From: Chloroflexi bacterium GWC2_73_18
GTDB taxonomy: Bacteria; Chloroflexota; Limnocylindria; Limnocylindrales; CSP1-4
Length of the DNA: 34,341 nucleotides
NCBI GenBank assembly: GCA_001794945.1
Contig: MGMJ01000007.1
Coordinates: 1 to 34,341 of the forward strand
Direction of reading: 5' to 3'
Shown: piece after piece, positions 1-9,337 of the stretch
Numbering within the stretch: position 1 is the first letter of the stretch
Layout of the letters: each line of letters begins with the position of its first letter
Notes under the pieces: model-generated
What the model was told of the DNA's origin: nothing
The model's input: the letters and a program-made list of their open reading frames with translations, nothing else
Database searches by the model: none
Program-made: the position numbers and the translations under genes

Positions 1-414
1 CAGGTTGATCGTCCAGCGGCAGTTGGCGGCGACCTGCAGATAGTACTGCCCCGGGGGCAGGCCCTCGATCTCGAGCTCCTGGGTGGTCAGCTTGCCGGGC
101 GGCGTGACGCCGATGGCGAGCGGGTAGCCGCGCCCACCGTCGACAGACTCGAGGAACGCCCCCACGTGGCCGGACTCCTGTCCCCGCGCGGCGATCGCCC
201 AGGTCACCAGGTAGTCGCCCCCCAACTCGAAGGGGGCGGTCCGCTGGCTCATCTCGCCGCTCAAGCCGATCGGCAGCGCGGCCGGCGCCCCGGTCTGCCG
301 GGCCCAGCGCTGGCGCCCGTACTCCGGGCTGCGGATGCGCCGGTAGATGACCCAGGCGACGGTGGGTCCGCCCAGGAGGAGAACGGCCAGGAGCGCTTCA
401 GCAAAGGGAGACAC
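1..414 (-). CDS. Partial CDS (C-terminus beyond window): N-terminally membrane-anchored hypothetical protein
   Basis: Open reading frame from GTG at 414 to window edge: VSPFAEALLAVLLLGGPTVAWVIYRRIRSPEYGRQRWARQ...LTTQELEIEGLPPGQYYLQVAANCRWTINL; one N-terminal TM segment; same orientation as the operon upstream. Confidence 0.6.
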   Translation of the reverse strand, partial: MSPFAEALLAVLLLGGPTVAWVIYRRIRSPEYGRQRWARQTGAPAALPIGLSGEMSQRTAPFELGGDYLVTWAIAARGQESGHVGAFLESVDGGRGYPLAIGVTPPGKLTTQELEIEGLPPGQYYLQVAANCRWTINL

Positions 415-471
415 GGTGTCGCTGCCGGATAGTACACGGCGGCCGATCGTCGCGGGCCGCGGCGGGACGGC

Positions 472-1512
472 TCAGCCGCCGGCGCGCCGGGCGGGCGGTG
501 CCAGGTGCCGGGCGAGCGGGAGGAGCTGGGCCCGGATCGCCGGCAGCGTGGAGCGGCCGCCGACGTTGATGCGCCGCAGACGCAGCCACTCGGCGCGCCG
601 CAGCTCGTTGGTGCCCCGCTCGGTCGTGAAGGCGATCAGTACGCCCTCGGCGCGGAGCATGTCGATCACGGCCGGGTCGTGGGCCCCGCCGGGATAGGCG
701 AAGACGGGGGGCGCCGCGCCGATCTCGCGGCGCAGGTCCGCCAGCGAGCCGGCCAGCTCGTCGCGGGCTTCGGCGACGGGGATCCGATCCAGGAGCGCGT
801 GCGAGCGAGCGTGCGCCGCCAGCGCGACGCCGCGGGCCGCCAGGTCGCGCAGCTCGTCCCAGCCCAGGACGTCCGGCTCGGGCGGTGGCTGCAGGTCCCC
901 GGTGAGGTCATCGACGATGGCCATCGCCTGCGCGTGTGGCAGGGCCTTCAGGTGGTCTCGCAGCCGTCGGAAGGCGTGTCGCCGCTCACCCTCGCCGCCG
1001 AGCGGCAGCGCGCCGAGCGGCGTCTCGATGACCGTGGCGCTCGCCGCCGTGAGGGCGCGGTACAGACGGTCCCACCAGAAGCGCCGCTCCGGGTGGTCGG
1101 GGTAGGCCGTGGGCACGAAGAGGGTGACCGGCGCCCCCAGGCTCTCCAGGACCGGCCAGGCGTGTTTCCCGAAGTCGCGGTAGGCGTCGTCGAAGGTGAC
1201 CATGACGGCGCGCCGGGGCAGCCGCGCTCGCCCGGCGCGAACCTCGAGGAGTTCCCCCAGCGAGAGGGCTCGCCGCGCGCCGGCCAGGTGGCGCATCTGC
1301 GTCGCGAAAGCGGCGGGGGTGGCGCTGACCAGGCCGGGGTAGCGACCGGACGGGTCGTCCGGATGGGCGACGCGGTGGTAGGTCAGGACGGGCAGCAGGT
1401 CGTCGCGGCCGCCGTCGAGTCGCTCGAGAAGCTCGACCAGCCGGGCGAAGGCCCGGCTCTGCGCGGCGAAGGACATGAGCGCGGCGGTCAGCCGATCAGC
1501 CCCCACGGCCAA
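472..1512 (-). CDS. Polysaccharide deacetylase family protein (NodB homology domain)
   Basis: Motifs LPVLTYHRVAHPDDP, VMVTFDDAYRDF (TFDD), HARSHALLDR, FAYPGGAHD typical of CE4/NodB enzymes. Confidence 0.88.
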   Translation of the reverse strand: MAVGADRLTAALMSFAAQSRAFARLVELLERLDGGRDDLLPVLTYHRVAHPDDPSGRYPGLVSATPAAFATQMRHLAGARRALSLGELLEVRAGRARLPRRAVMVTFDDAYRDFGKHAWPVLESLGAPVTLFVPTAYPDHPERRFWWDRLYRALTAASATVIETPLGALPLGGEGERRHAFRRLRDHLKALPHAQAMAIVDDLTGDLQPPPEPDVLGWDELRDLAARGVALAAHARSHALLDRIPVAEARDELAGSLADLRREIGAAPPVFAYPGGAHDPAVIDMLRAEGVLIAFTTERGTNELRRAEWLRLRRINVGGRSTLPAIRAQLLPLARHLAPPARRAGG

Positions 1513-2719
1513 GCTTCCTGGTCACCCTGGCGGCGATCTTCAGGATCTCGGCCGCCCCCGGCCGCGGGTCGTCGCAGGCCAGGATGTCGTAGCGTGCCGA
1601 CGGCGAAACGAGGCTGGCCGCCGCAGCGAGCGCGTCGCGCCGGCGCGGGCGCGGCAGGGAGCGTTGGCGGCGCCGGCCGGCGAGGACGGAGCCGATCCAG
1701 ACGACCTCGAGCTCCAGGTTGTGCGCGCGTACCCCGATCCTGTAGGTCGTGGCGGGCGCCGCGGCGTCATCGGGGGGCCCCGAGAGGTAGAGGTCGGCCA
1801 TGCGCGCCGGGAAGTCCATCCCGCTCGCCACGGCCAGGGGGAGCGAGCCCCAGATCCGGCCGTTGATCTCCATCAGGCGCGGGCCGTCGGGCCCGACCTT
1901 GAACTCCACCATGGCCAGGCCGCTCCACTCGAGCGCCGCGAGCAGCCGCACGGCCTGCCCGTAGAGAAGCGGGTCGAGCGGCACGCTCTCGCGGTAGGCG
2001 CTCGCCCCGCCGGTGAGCGGTACCTCGCGCAGCCGGCGGTGCTGGAAGGCGGCCAGCGGGCGCCCGCGGTGAAGCAGCAACTCGACGCCGTGCCCCTCGC
2101 CGCGGCAGAGCTCCTGGAGGAGGACCGGGCTGCGGCCCTCCAGGCGCCTCATGCGGGCCCTCAGCTCCGCCTCGTCGGCGGCGTAGGCGACCTCGAAGGC
2201 CCGCAGCCCATCGGCGTGGCGGGCGCGCGATGCGCGGGGCTTGAGGACGACCGGGAAGCCGATCTCCGCCCCCGCCGAGACCGCCGCGCCGACCGTTTCC
2301 ACCAGCCGGGTGCGCGGGGTCGGTACGCCGAGCCGCTCGGCAAGCTGGAGCGTGGCCAGCTTGTCGCCCGTGGCGGCGAGCGCGGCCGCGTCCGGCAGGG
2401 CCAGCGTGGTGAGACCGGCGAAGCGCTCACGGGCCGCGGAGAGGGGCAGGACGATCTCGTCCGTGACCGGCACGAGCAGGTCGACGCCGCGTTCACGGGT
2501 GGCGACCAGGAGCGCCTCGACGACCTCTTGCGGGTCGCGTTGTGGCCGCGGGTAGCGGAGCCGCTCGCTCGTGAAGCGGCTGTAGAAGCCGGGGCTGCGC
2601 GGATCCGCGTCGGCGGCGATGACGTGCCACCCACGCCGCCCCAGTGAGCGGATGACGGCGATCGCGCTGCCCCGCCCCGCGTCGGTGACGAGGACGCGCG
2701 GCGCGCGACGGTCAGCCAC
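1496..2719 (-). CDS. ATP-grasp domain protein (carbamoyl-phosphate-synthase-like / carboxylate-amine ligase type)
   Basis: VLVTDAGRGSAIAVIRSLGRRGWHVIAADADP..., PVTDEIVLPL, GFPVVLKPRASRA, GLAMVEFKVGPDGPRLMEINGRIWGSLPLA (ATP-grasp metal-binding E..N pattern). Confidence 0.8.
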   Translation of the reverse strand: MADRRAPRVLVTDAGRGSAIAVIRSLGRRGWHVIAADADPRSPGFYSRFTSERLRYPRPQRDPQEVVEALLVATRERGVDLLVPVTDEIVLPLSAARERFAGLTTLALPDAAALAATGDKLATLQLAERLGVPTPRTRLVETVGAAVSAGAEIGFPVVLKPRASRARHADGLRAFEVAYAADEAELRARMRRLEGRSPVLLQELCRGEGHGVELLLHRGRPLAAFQHRRLREVPLTGGASAYRESVPLDPLLYGQAVRLLAALEWSGLAMVEFKVGPDGPRLMEINGRIWGSLPLAVASGMDFPARMADLYLSGPPDDAAAPATTYRIGVRAHNLELEVVWIGSVLAGRRRQRSLPRPRRRDALAAAASLVSPSARYDILACDDPRPGAAEILKIAARVTRKLGRGG

Positions 2720-3422
2720 GCGGAGTCGCCGCGCTCCCGCGGCGCGCCGCCCGGGAGGCCGCGAAGTCGCGGATCAGCTCGCCCACGGCGGCGGTCACGT
2801 CGTCGGCCGGAAGGCCCGCATCGACGACGGCGAACTCCGGCATCCGGTCGGCCAGGTCGAGGTACTCCCGGCGCCGTCGCGCGAGCGTCTCGAGCGTCCC
2901 CTCGCCCTTGCGGGCCAGGAGCATCTCGGGTGGGGCGTCGAGGTAGATCACCAGGTCGGGACGGGGGTAGATCCGCGAGAGGAAGAGGCCGTGGATCCGG
3001 CGCGTGAGCGGGCGCCCCACGCCGACCACGTCGGTGGCGTAGTAGTCGACGAGGAAGTGGCGGTCGAAGAGCACGATCGCGCCGCGGCGCAGGTAGACCC
3101 ACGCCAGGGCCTGGCGGTACGTTTCCTCGGCCAGGCGGTTGAGGAGACGGAGCCACGCCCGCGCCTCGGCGCTCGCCCGCCCGAGCGCACCCTTCGGGCG
3201 CCTGGCGGCGCGGGCCGGATCCGGGGGCCCCGCCTCGGGCGCCCTGCCGCGCGCCCGCCGGATCGCCCGGACGAGCCGCGTCGTGGGGAGCAGGCGGTTG
3301 CTCGAAGTCGGGTTGACGCCCATGTAGAGGTAGCGGACCGGGAGCCCCAACGCGCGCTCGAGCCGGCGCGCCACGGTCGTCTTGCCCGCCCCGTCGGGTC
3401 CGATGAGGGCGACGGTGAACAC
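2712..3422 (-). CDS. Thymidylate kinase-like P-loop kinase
   Basis: MFTVALIGPDGAGKTTVARRLERAL (Walker A), FDRHFLVDYY, LVIYLDAPPEMLLARKGE (TMK-like LID region). Confidence 0.75.
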   Translation of the reverse strand: MFTVALIGPDGAGKTTVARRLERALGLPVRYLYMGVNPTSSNRLLPTTRLVRAIRRARGRAPEAGPPDPARAARRPKGALGRASAEARAWLRLLNRLAEETYRQALAWVYLRRGAIVLFDRHFLVDYYATDVVGVGRPLTRRIHGLFLSRIYPRPDLVIYLDAPPEMLLARKGEGTLETLARRRREYLDLADRMPEFAVVDAGLPADDVTAAVGELIRDFAASRAARRGSAATPRG

Positions 3423-3425
3423 GGC

Positions 3426-4673
3426 TCAGCCTCGCGCGACCGTCTGCAGCACGCGCTCGAGCCGCCCGGCGCTGCGTGCCCAGTCGAAGTGCGCCTCGAC
3501 GAAGGCGCGCGCCGTCCGATCCGGCGTCGGGTCGCCGCGGACCGCCGCCAGCCGGGCGGCGAGCAGGCCCGCCAGCTCCTCCGCGGTGCGGCCGATCGCG
3601 ACCGGAGGGTCCCGCCCGTCCTCCGTTCGCAGCCCGTCGGCGGCGATCGGCGAGGCGACGACGGGCACTTCCATCGCCATCGCCTCGAGCACCTTGTTCT
3701 GGATCCCAGCCCCGAAGCGGAGCGGCGCGGCGAAGACCGCCGCCCGCTCCAGGTAGGGCCGCACGTCGTCGACGAAGCCGGTGACGGTGACCCCGACGCG
3801 CCCGCCCGCGGCCAGCAGCCGCCGCGTCGGATCGCGGCCGACGATCCACAGCTGCGCCCGTGGCTCGCGCGCCCAAACGAGCGGCAGGATCGTCTCGACC
3901 AGGAAGAGGGCGGCATCCTCGTTGGGCGGGTAGTCCATGGCCCCGGTGAAGACGATCGCGTCGCGGCCGAGCTCCGGGCTCCCGCGCACCCAGTAGGCGA
4001 GGTCGACACCGTTCGGCACGACGGTCGCTCGCGGTTCCCCGGCCGTCGCCGCCGCGCCGCTCCCCAGCAACTCCTGGAGGTCGCGTGCCGAGGCGAAGAG
4101 GAGCGCGTCGGCCTCGGCCATGAGCGATCGCTCCGCGCGCCGCACCGCCGCGTAGTCGAGCCACAGGAGTGGCCGCTGCAGCCGGTGCGCATAGCGCAGA
4201 CTGCCCCTGATCCGGCTCGAGGTCGCGTCGCAGAGGTCGGCCACGACCGGGATCCCCGCCAGCGCCGGGACGACCGGGTAGGTCCGCTTGCCGCTCACCA
4301 GCAGCAGGTCGAACGGGGCTTCGCGGTGGAGAGCGCGGGCGGCCGCGACGAGCTGCCGGACCGCATCGTCCGTGCCCCGGCCCAGCACGAGCGTGCGTAG
4401 CCGGGCGACCGCCTTGCGGCGGAGCGAGCGGGAGCGTGCAGTCGAGGCGAACGTCAGGATGGCGCTGGTGAAGGGCGCCAGTGCCGAGGCGTGTTCCTGC
4501 CGGAAGTCGGCCCCGATGATGGAGAGGAGGCTCACCGCGTGACGTCGCGAGAGCTCCCGGATCAGGAAGTAGTGGCGCAGGTAGCCGCTGGTGAGGGGGT
4601 AGGGGAAGCCGTTGGTGACGTAGAGGATGCGCATCCCGGATCCGCTGGCCGGCGCTCGGTCCGCCGCCGTCAT
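3426..4673 (-). CDS. Glycosyltransferase, family 4-like
   Basis: MRILYVTNGFPYPLTSGYLRHYFLIRELSRRH...VVPNGVD...IVGRDPTRRLLA...VTGFVDDVRPYLERAAVFAAPLRFGAGIQNKVLEAMAMEVPVVASPIAADGL. The start may be an internal ATG (MRIL, around 4634) rather than 4673. Confidence 0.85.
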   Translation of the reverse strand: MTAADRAPASGSGMRILYVTNGFPYPLTSGYLRHYFLIRELSRRHAVSLLSIIGADFRQEHASALAPFTSAILTFASTARSRSLRRKAVARLRTLVLGRGTDDAVRQLVAAARALHREAPFDLLLVSGKRTYPVVPALAGIPVVADLCDATSSRIRGSLRYAHRLQRPLLWLDYAAVRRAERSLMAEADALLFASARDLQELLGSGAAATAGEPRATVVPNGVDLAYWVRGSPELGRDAIVFTGAMDYPPNEDAALFLVETILPLVWAREPRAQLWIVGRDPTRRLLAAGGRVGVTVTGFVDDVRPYLERAAVFAAPLRFGAGIQNKVLEAMAMEVPVVASPIAADGLRTEDGRDPPVAIGRTAEELAGLLAARLAAVRGDPTPDRTARAFVEAHFDWARSAGRLERVLQTVARG

Positions 4674-6439
4674 CGTACACGCCCGGCGCTTCGGCCCCGT
4701 AGCGGGAGCGCCCGGTCCGCATCACCGGCGTGGGCGACGGCGTCGCGCCAGATGGCGTGGTAGCGGTTCGCGCGGAGCCAGGCCGCGGTCTCCGGTCCGA
4801 GCTTCGTGACGGCAACCGGCCCAGGGGCGACGCCGTCCGCCTCCCCCAGGAGACGGTCCAGCAGCCCCGTCGCGTAGCGCGCCCAGCAGGCGACCTGGAG
4901 CGGGCCCACCAGCGAGGGCTCGAGCCCGATCCGCTCGGCATAGCGGCGCACCGATGGCGCGGCCCATGCGCCGGGTCCGTGGAACGCCTCGCGCACGGCG
5001 GCCCGCTGCTCCTGGGTCGTCCGGGCGGCGCGACGGGCGAAGGCGACGTAGGCCAGGAAGAAGAAGAGGTCGTGGGCCGGCAGCCCGCGCGGCTCCGCGA
5101 GCTCCCAGTCGACGACGCCGACCTCGCCTCCGGGCAGGCGCAGAAGGTTGGGGTGGCTCAGGTCGCCGTGCTCGAAGACGAGCGGGAAAGCCGCCTCGCG
5201 GAGCGGCGCCACGAGCTCCACGGTCCGCGCGACGAGCCCGGCCTCCTCGCCCCCGTCGGGGAACGCCGCGGCGAAGCGCTGGAGCGGCACGCCGAGCAGC
5301 CGCTCGTACCAGCCGCTCGCGGTGGCGTCCCCGTCGGATCGCGGCAACTCGGTCAACCAGGCCAGCACGCTCTCGAGCGTCCGGCTCGGCTCGCGCCGGA
5401 CGGTCGCCGGGTCGAGCGGGCGCCCGACCAGCGCCGTCTCGACGAGCAGAGCGCGATCGGCCAGGCGCTCGAGGGCCACCACGCGGGGGGCGGTGGCGTA
5501 GCCCTCCGGACGCGCCCCCTGGAGCGCCTCGAGGGCGGCCGCCTCCCGCGCGATCCCGGCGCCGTCGTCGGGGAGGCGGGGCACCTTGACGACCAGCCGG
5601 GGCCGGTCGTCCCGCCGCCCCGCGACGAGGAAGACGACGTGGCGCGAGGCACGGAAGCGCGGGGTGACGAGGACGAAGCTCAGCTCGTCGCCCAGCCCGT
5701 GCCGTGCCAGCTCGAGGCGGGTCCGGTGGGTGGCGAGGAAGGCGAGGACGGCGTTCCCGACCGGGCGCGGCCCCGTGCCATCGCCGGCGGCGCCGGGCGA
5801 CGACCGCCGCGCCAGGAGGCTGACGTGAGGTAGGAGCGCGGCGAGCCACGTGGCGCCGAGGAGACGTGCCACGAACCCGGCGGGCCGGGCCAGCGGGCCG
5901 AGTCCGCGCCGACGGAGGGCAAGGCGCAGGACCCCCGGGTCGCCGAGCGGGACGATCTCGGTGCAGGAGGCGAAGTCGGGCCAGTGCCAGTACGCCTGGA
6001 TCTCGTCCAAGCCGAGCGCCCTCACGGCGGCCAGCACGGCACGGCGCGGGCCGGCGCCGAGCGGCCAGGGGGTGCGTCGTGACGGCCCGGGCAGCTCGGC
6101 GTAGAGCCGGCCCCCGGGCCGGACGAGTGCCGCGGCCCGTCCGAGCGTCTCGGTCGAGGGGCCCGTGGCGATCACCAGGTCGTACCCGCTCTCGGTCGGG
6201 CGCTCCGGATGCCAGCCGGCCGCGTCGCCCACGGTGCCCGGCTCGGTGATCGCCGGGACGGCGCCGAGCAGCCGCAGCGACTCGAGCATCGCCCGATCCG
6301 TGACGCCGACGCAGGCGACCCTCGCCAGTGCAGGATCCGGCAGCAGGAAGCGCCAGTCGGCGCGTCGCGAGGCCTGCAGGAGCGCATCGCGATCGGGACG
6401 CTGCTCCTCCGCCGGCACCGCTCGTTCGCTCAACGACAC
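4670..6439 (-). CDS. Two-domain protein: N-terminal Rossmann/methyltransferase-like region + C-terminal APH-type phosphotransferase
   Basis: C-terminal VFEHGDLSHPNLLRLPGGEVGVVDWELAEPRGLPAHDLFFFLAY (HGDxxxxN ... DW motif of aminoglycoside phosphotransferase/choline kinase fold). Paralogous organisation to 7574-9331. Confidence 0.75.
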   Translation of the reverse strand: MSLSERAVPAEEQRPDRDALLQASRRADWRFLLPDPALARVACVGVTDRAMLESLRLLGAVPAITEPGTVGDAAGWHPERPTESGYDLVIATGPSTETLGRAAALVRPGGRLYAELPGPSRRTPWPLGAGPRRAVLAAVRALGLDEIQAYWHWPDFASCTEIVPLGDPGVLRLALRRRGLGPLARPAGFVARLLGATWLAALLPHVSLLARRSSPGAAGDGTGPRPVGNAVLAFLATHRTRLELARHGLGDELSFVLVTPRFRASRHVVFLVAGRRDDRPRLVVKVPRLPDDGAGIAREAAALEALQGARPEGYATAPRVVALERLADRALLVETALVGRPLDPATVRREPSRTLESVLAWLTELPRSDGDATASGWYERLLGVPLQRFAAAFPDGGEEAGLVARTVELVAPLREAAFPLVFEHGDLSHPNLLRLPGGEVGVVDWELAEPRGLPAHDLFFFLAYVAFARRAARTTQEQRAAVREAFHGPGAWAAPSVRRYAERIGLEPSLVGPLQVACWARYATGLLDRLLGEADGVAPGPVAVTKLGPETAAWLRANRYHAIWRDAVAHAGDADRALPLRGRSAGRVR

Positions 6440-7572
6440 AGCGGCCCCAGCGCCTCGAAGAGAGACGCGATCCGGACGGGGTAGGGGTGCTCCACGAGGT
6501 ACGTCGGCTTCCCGGCCAGGACGCGCAGGAGGGCCTGGAGCTCGAGCTCCGCCGCCTGCTCGATGAGCGGGTTGGCAGCTCCCGGGAAGGCGAAGCGGTA
6601 CTCCAGGTAGCGTGCGAGGAAGTCGAGGCGTTCGTGCTGGAGGGAGAAGACCATGCGACGGGCCACGTCGGTCGGGTCGACCGGCTCGACGTGCACGTCG
6701 GGCCGGTCGGCGCTGACGACGAAGAAGAGCCGGTCGAAGCTGCCGCTCGGGCGGATCGCCCGGTCGCCGAACAGTCGCACCGGGGCGACGTCGACGTGGG
6801 CCTGCCGCTCGAGCACCGGCATCAGCCGACCGAGGGCGCGGCCAGGAGCCGTCCCCTGCCGGAGCGCCCGCGGCGTCGCGCCATGGAGCCCCCGCGCCAG
6901 GGCGATGGCACGCAGGCGTGCGCGATCCCCGAGACCGATCCCCCGCCGGCGCTCGGGCAGCTGGGCGAGGTGCCAGTCCCAGAGGCGGATCGGTTCAGGG
7001 ATGCCGTGGATCCGCCGGCCGTCGCCGCTGACGTAGACCCACTCGTCGCCGATGTAGGCGGCGCCCGCGGCCATGAAGGCCAGCAACGTTTCGGTCTTGC
7101 CGCCCTTCGACCAGCCCGTGGTGACGACCCCCGTCCCGTTGTAGTCGAAGGCGGCGGCGTGGAGCGGGAGCGCCCCTTTCGCCAGCACGGTCAGGTTGAG
7201 GATCGGGATCAGGAGCGGCACCGCCGGGAGCCCTCGCTCGCAGACGATCTCGCAGGGGCCGCCGACGAGCTCGAGCGGGATGCGGACCCGCGCCGGTGCC
7301 TTGTGGCGGCTGCGGAGGACCAGGAAGGCGTCGTCGCTGAAGGCGGCCTCCCCCAGTCCGAGGTAGCGCAGCCGGCCGGCGGTGCGCAGCCGGTCGACGA
7401 AGCGGATCACCAGGTCCGGCGCGCCCTCCAGGGGCGCCTCGATGGGACCGAGCTGGCGCCGCACGGCAGCCGCGTCGCCGGGCGAGGCGTCGAGGAGACG
7501 GATGCCGGCGAGGCCGTGCAGATCGAAGTCGACCGCCCCCGTGCCGGAACGGCGCGCGCCCGGGTCGGCCAT
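6430..7572 (-). CDS. HPr kinase-like (HprK-related) serine kinase-fold protein
   Basis: 380-aa form starting MADPGARRSGTGAVDFDLHG; Walker A-like GTGVVTTGWSKGGKTETLLAFMAAGAAYIGDEWVYV. The longer 634-aa ORF overlaps the upstream gene and its extension is not supported. Confidence 0.65.
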   Translation of the reverse strand: MADPGARRSGTGAVDFDLHGLAGIRLLDASPGDAAAVRRQLGPIEAPLEGAPDLVIRFVDRLRTAGRLRYLGLGEAAFSDDAFLVLRSRHKAPARVRIPLELVGGPCEIVCERGLPAVPLLIPILNLTVLAKGALPLHAAAFDYNGTGVVTTGWSKGGKTETLLAFMAAGAAYIGDEWVYVSGDGRRIHGIPEPIRLWDWHLAQLPERRRGIGLGDRARLRAIALARGLHGATPRALRQGTAPGRALGRLMPVLERQAHVDVAPVRLFGDRAIRPSGSFDRLFFVVSADRPDVHVEPVDPTDVARRMVFSLQHERLDFLARYLEYRFAFPGAANPLIEQAAELELQALLRVLAGKPTYLVEHPYPVRIASLFEALGPLCR

Positions 7573-7573
7573 G

Positions 7574-9331
7574 TCAGGCCGCCGGGGCCCCCGCCGGCCG
7601 GGGCGTCCCCTCCGCCCTTCCGGTGAAGAGGCGGGCGAGCGTCGGTGCCTGCCGCCGTGCCATGCCGAGGTGCAGCAGGCGCAGGTAATGGCCCTGCCCG
7701 AGGGCGGCCGGCTCCAGGCGCGTCGCCTCCTTGAGAGCGCGGTGCATCCAGCAGAGGTGGAAGAGCGGCTCGACGTAGCGGCGGGCGATGCCGATGCGCT
7801 GGCAATGGCGCCCCACGGCATCGACCAGGAGCCGGCCGAGCGGTGCCTCCGCCAGGACACGCCGCGCATACGCCTCCAGGGGATCCCCGATGCGGCCCGC
7901 CCGTGCGCCCGAGACGGCGAACGAGCGGAGCAGGTAGAAGAGATCCCAGAGCGGCATCCCGAGCGGCTCGGCTGCCTCCCAGTCGAGGAACGCCACCCTC
8001 CCGTCGGGCCGCACGATGAGGTTCCACGTCCCCGGGTCGCCGTGCTGGAAGACGAGCGGGAAGGGCGTGTCGGCGGCCGCGATCGCCTGCACCTGGGCGG
8101 CCAGGAAGGCCTCCTCCGCCGCTGTGGGCCGGTAGGTCGCGGAGAAGCGCTCCAGGAGGGCCCCGAGGGCCGCGGCGACCCGGTTCGGCTCGGCCCACTG
8201 GACGCTGGCCGCGCCCAGCTCGGCCAGCCACTCGACGGCGTCGGCCAGGTAGGGGCAGTCGGCCGTCCAGCGGGACCGCTTCCGGAAGGGCGTGCCGCCG
8301 GCGAGCGATTCGCCGACGACCTCGAGGCCGGCATGACGCCCGTGGAAGAGGAGCCGCGGCGCCCGCTCCGCCCCGATCACGCCGAGGGCCGCCAGCTTGC
8401 CGAGCGCCGCCGACTCGTTCGCCAACCGCGGGCCGAGGTCGGGCGTGCGCGTCATCTTCACCAGCCCCTCGACGCCTCCGAGGAGCACGAAGAGGACCTT
8501 CTGGGAGTTGTAACGGCCGCGGGCGGAGAGTCCCCAGCGGGCGCCGCGCAGGTCGATGCTGGCCTCGGCGGCGATCCGGCGGAGATAGCGCGGCGGCCCC
8601 GCGGCAAGCGCCCCATCGGGGTCCGGGTGGGTCGCCACGATCGCCCCCGCGCGCGGGACGATCCGCTCGGCCAGGGAGTCCAGGACGCCCCGCGCCGGTG
8701 CCCTCTCCAGGAGGCGGCGACCGACGCGCCCGAAGGGCGCCGCGACGAGTGGCCCGGCGAGGTCACGGCGGACCAGGTGACGGGCCGTGGCGCGGTCGCC
8801 GAGCGGTATGGCCGAGCGGACCTCCCCCGCGGCCGGTGAAAGCCGCAGCAGGAGCGACTCCGCGCCCCTCCGACCCAGGGCGCCGAGGAAGGCGCCGTCG
8901 AGCCGCCAGGACCGGGGGCCGCGGCCTTCCAGGTAGACCAGCCCCTCGCGCGACAGCAGCGGCGAGAGGAAGGCAGCCAGGCGCTCCCCGTGGAGCCGGT
9001 AGCCCCCGGTGAGCGGCCAGGCCAGGTCGACGCTCCCCGCCGCCAGGCGTCCGGCCGCGTCGAGATCCGCGATCCTGACCTCCCGCCAGCCCTGCCGGTC
9101 GGCGACGGCGGCCAGGCGGTCGCGGGCGCGGCGGTCGTCGGTACAGACGGTCAGCGCGCGGGCAAGCCGCGCGAGGGTCGCGAGTGACGTCTCGGGCGGC
9201 TCTCCCAGGCAGAGGACGTGCCCCAGCTCCAGGCTCGGCAGGAGGAACGACCAGGCGGCGCCGGCGGCGCCGTCCTTGAGGTTGCTCCCCGGCTCGAAGC
9301 GGGCGGCAAGGGTCGTCGGGAGGATCGTCAT
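7574..9331 (-). CDS. Two-domain protein: N-terminal methyltransferase-like region + C-terminal APH-type phosphotransferase (paralog of 4670-6439)
   Basis: WSFLLPSLELGHVLCLGEPPE parallels WRFLLPDPALARVACVGVTD of the paralog; C-term VFQHGDPGTWNLIVRPDGRVAFLDWEAAEPLGMPLWDLFYLL. Confidence 0.75.
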   Translation of the reverse strand: MTILPTTLAARFEPGSNLKDGAAGAAWSFLLPSLELGHVLCLGEPPETSLATLARLARALTVCTDDRRARDRLAAVADRQGWREVRIADLDAAGRLAAGSVDLAWPLTGGYRLHGERLAAFLSPLLSREGLVYLEGRGPRSWRLDGAFLGALGRRGAESLLLRLSPAAGEVRSAIPLGDRATARHLVRRDLAGPLVAAPFGRVGRRLLERAPARGVLDSLAERIVPRAGAIVATHPDPDGALAAGPPRYLRRIAAEASIDLRGARWGLSARGRYNSQKVLFVLLGGVEGLVKMTRTPDLGPRLANESAALGKLAALGVIGAERAPRLLFHGRHAGLEVVGESLAGGTPFRKRSRWTADCPYLADAVEWLAELGAASVQWAEPNRVAAALGALLERFSATYRPTAAEEAFLAAQVQAIAAADTPFPLVFQHGDPGTWNLIVRPDGRVAFLDWEAAEPLGMPLWDLFYLLRSFAVSGARAGRIGDPLEAYARRVLAEAPLGRLLVDAVGRHCQRIGIARRYVEPLFHLCWMHRALKEATRLEPAALGQGHYLRLLHLGMARRQAPTLARLFTGRAEGTPRPAGAPAA

Positions 9332-9337
9332 CGCCCG

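Noticed and set aside
2161-4941. 926-aa minus-strand ORF
   Set aside because: Alternative frame over three well supported genes (ATP-grasp, TMK-like, glycosyltransferase); Arg/Pro/Ala-rich with no motifs.
6430-8334. 634-aa version of the HprK-like ORF
   Set aside because: Its N-terminal half overlaps out of frame the APH-type gene 7574-9331, which has intact catalytic motifs; the ATG at 7572 is preferred.
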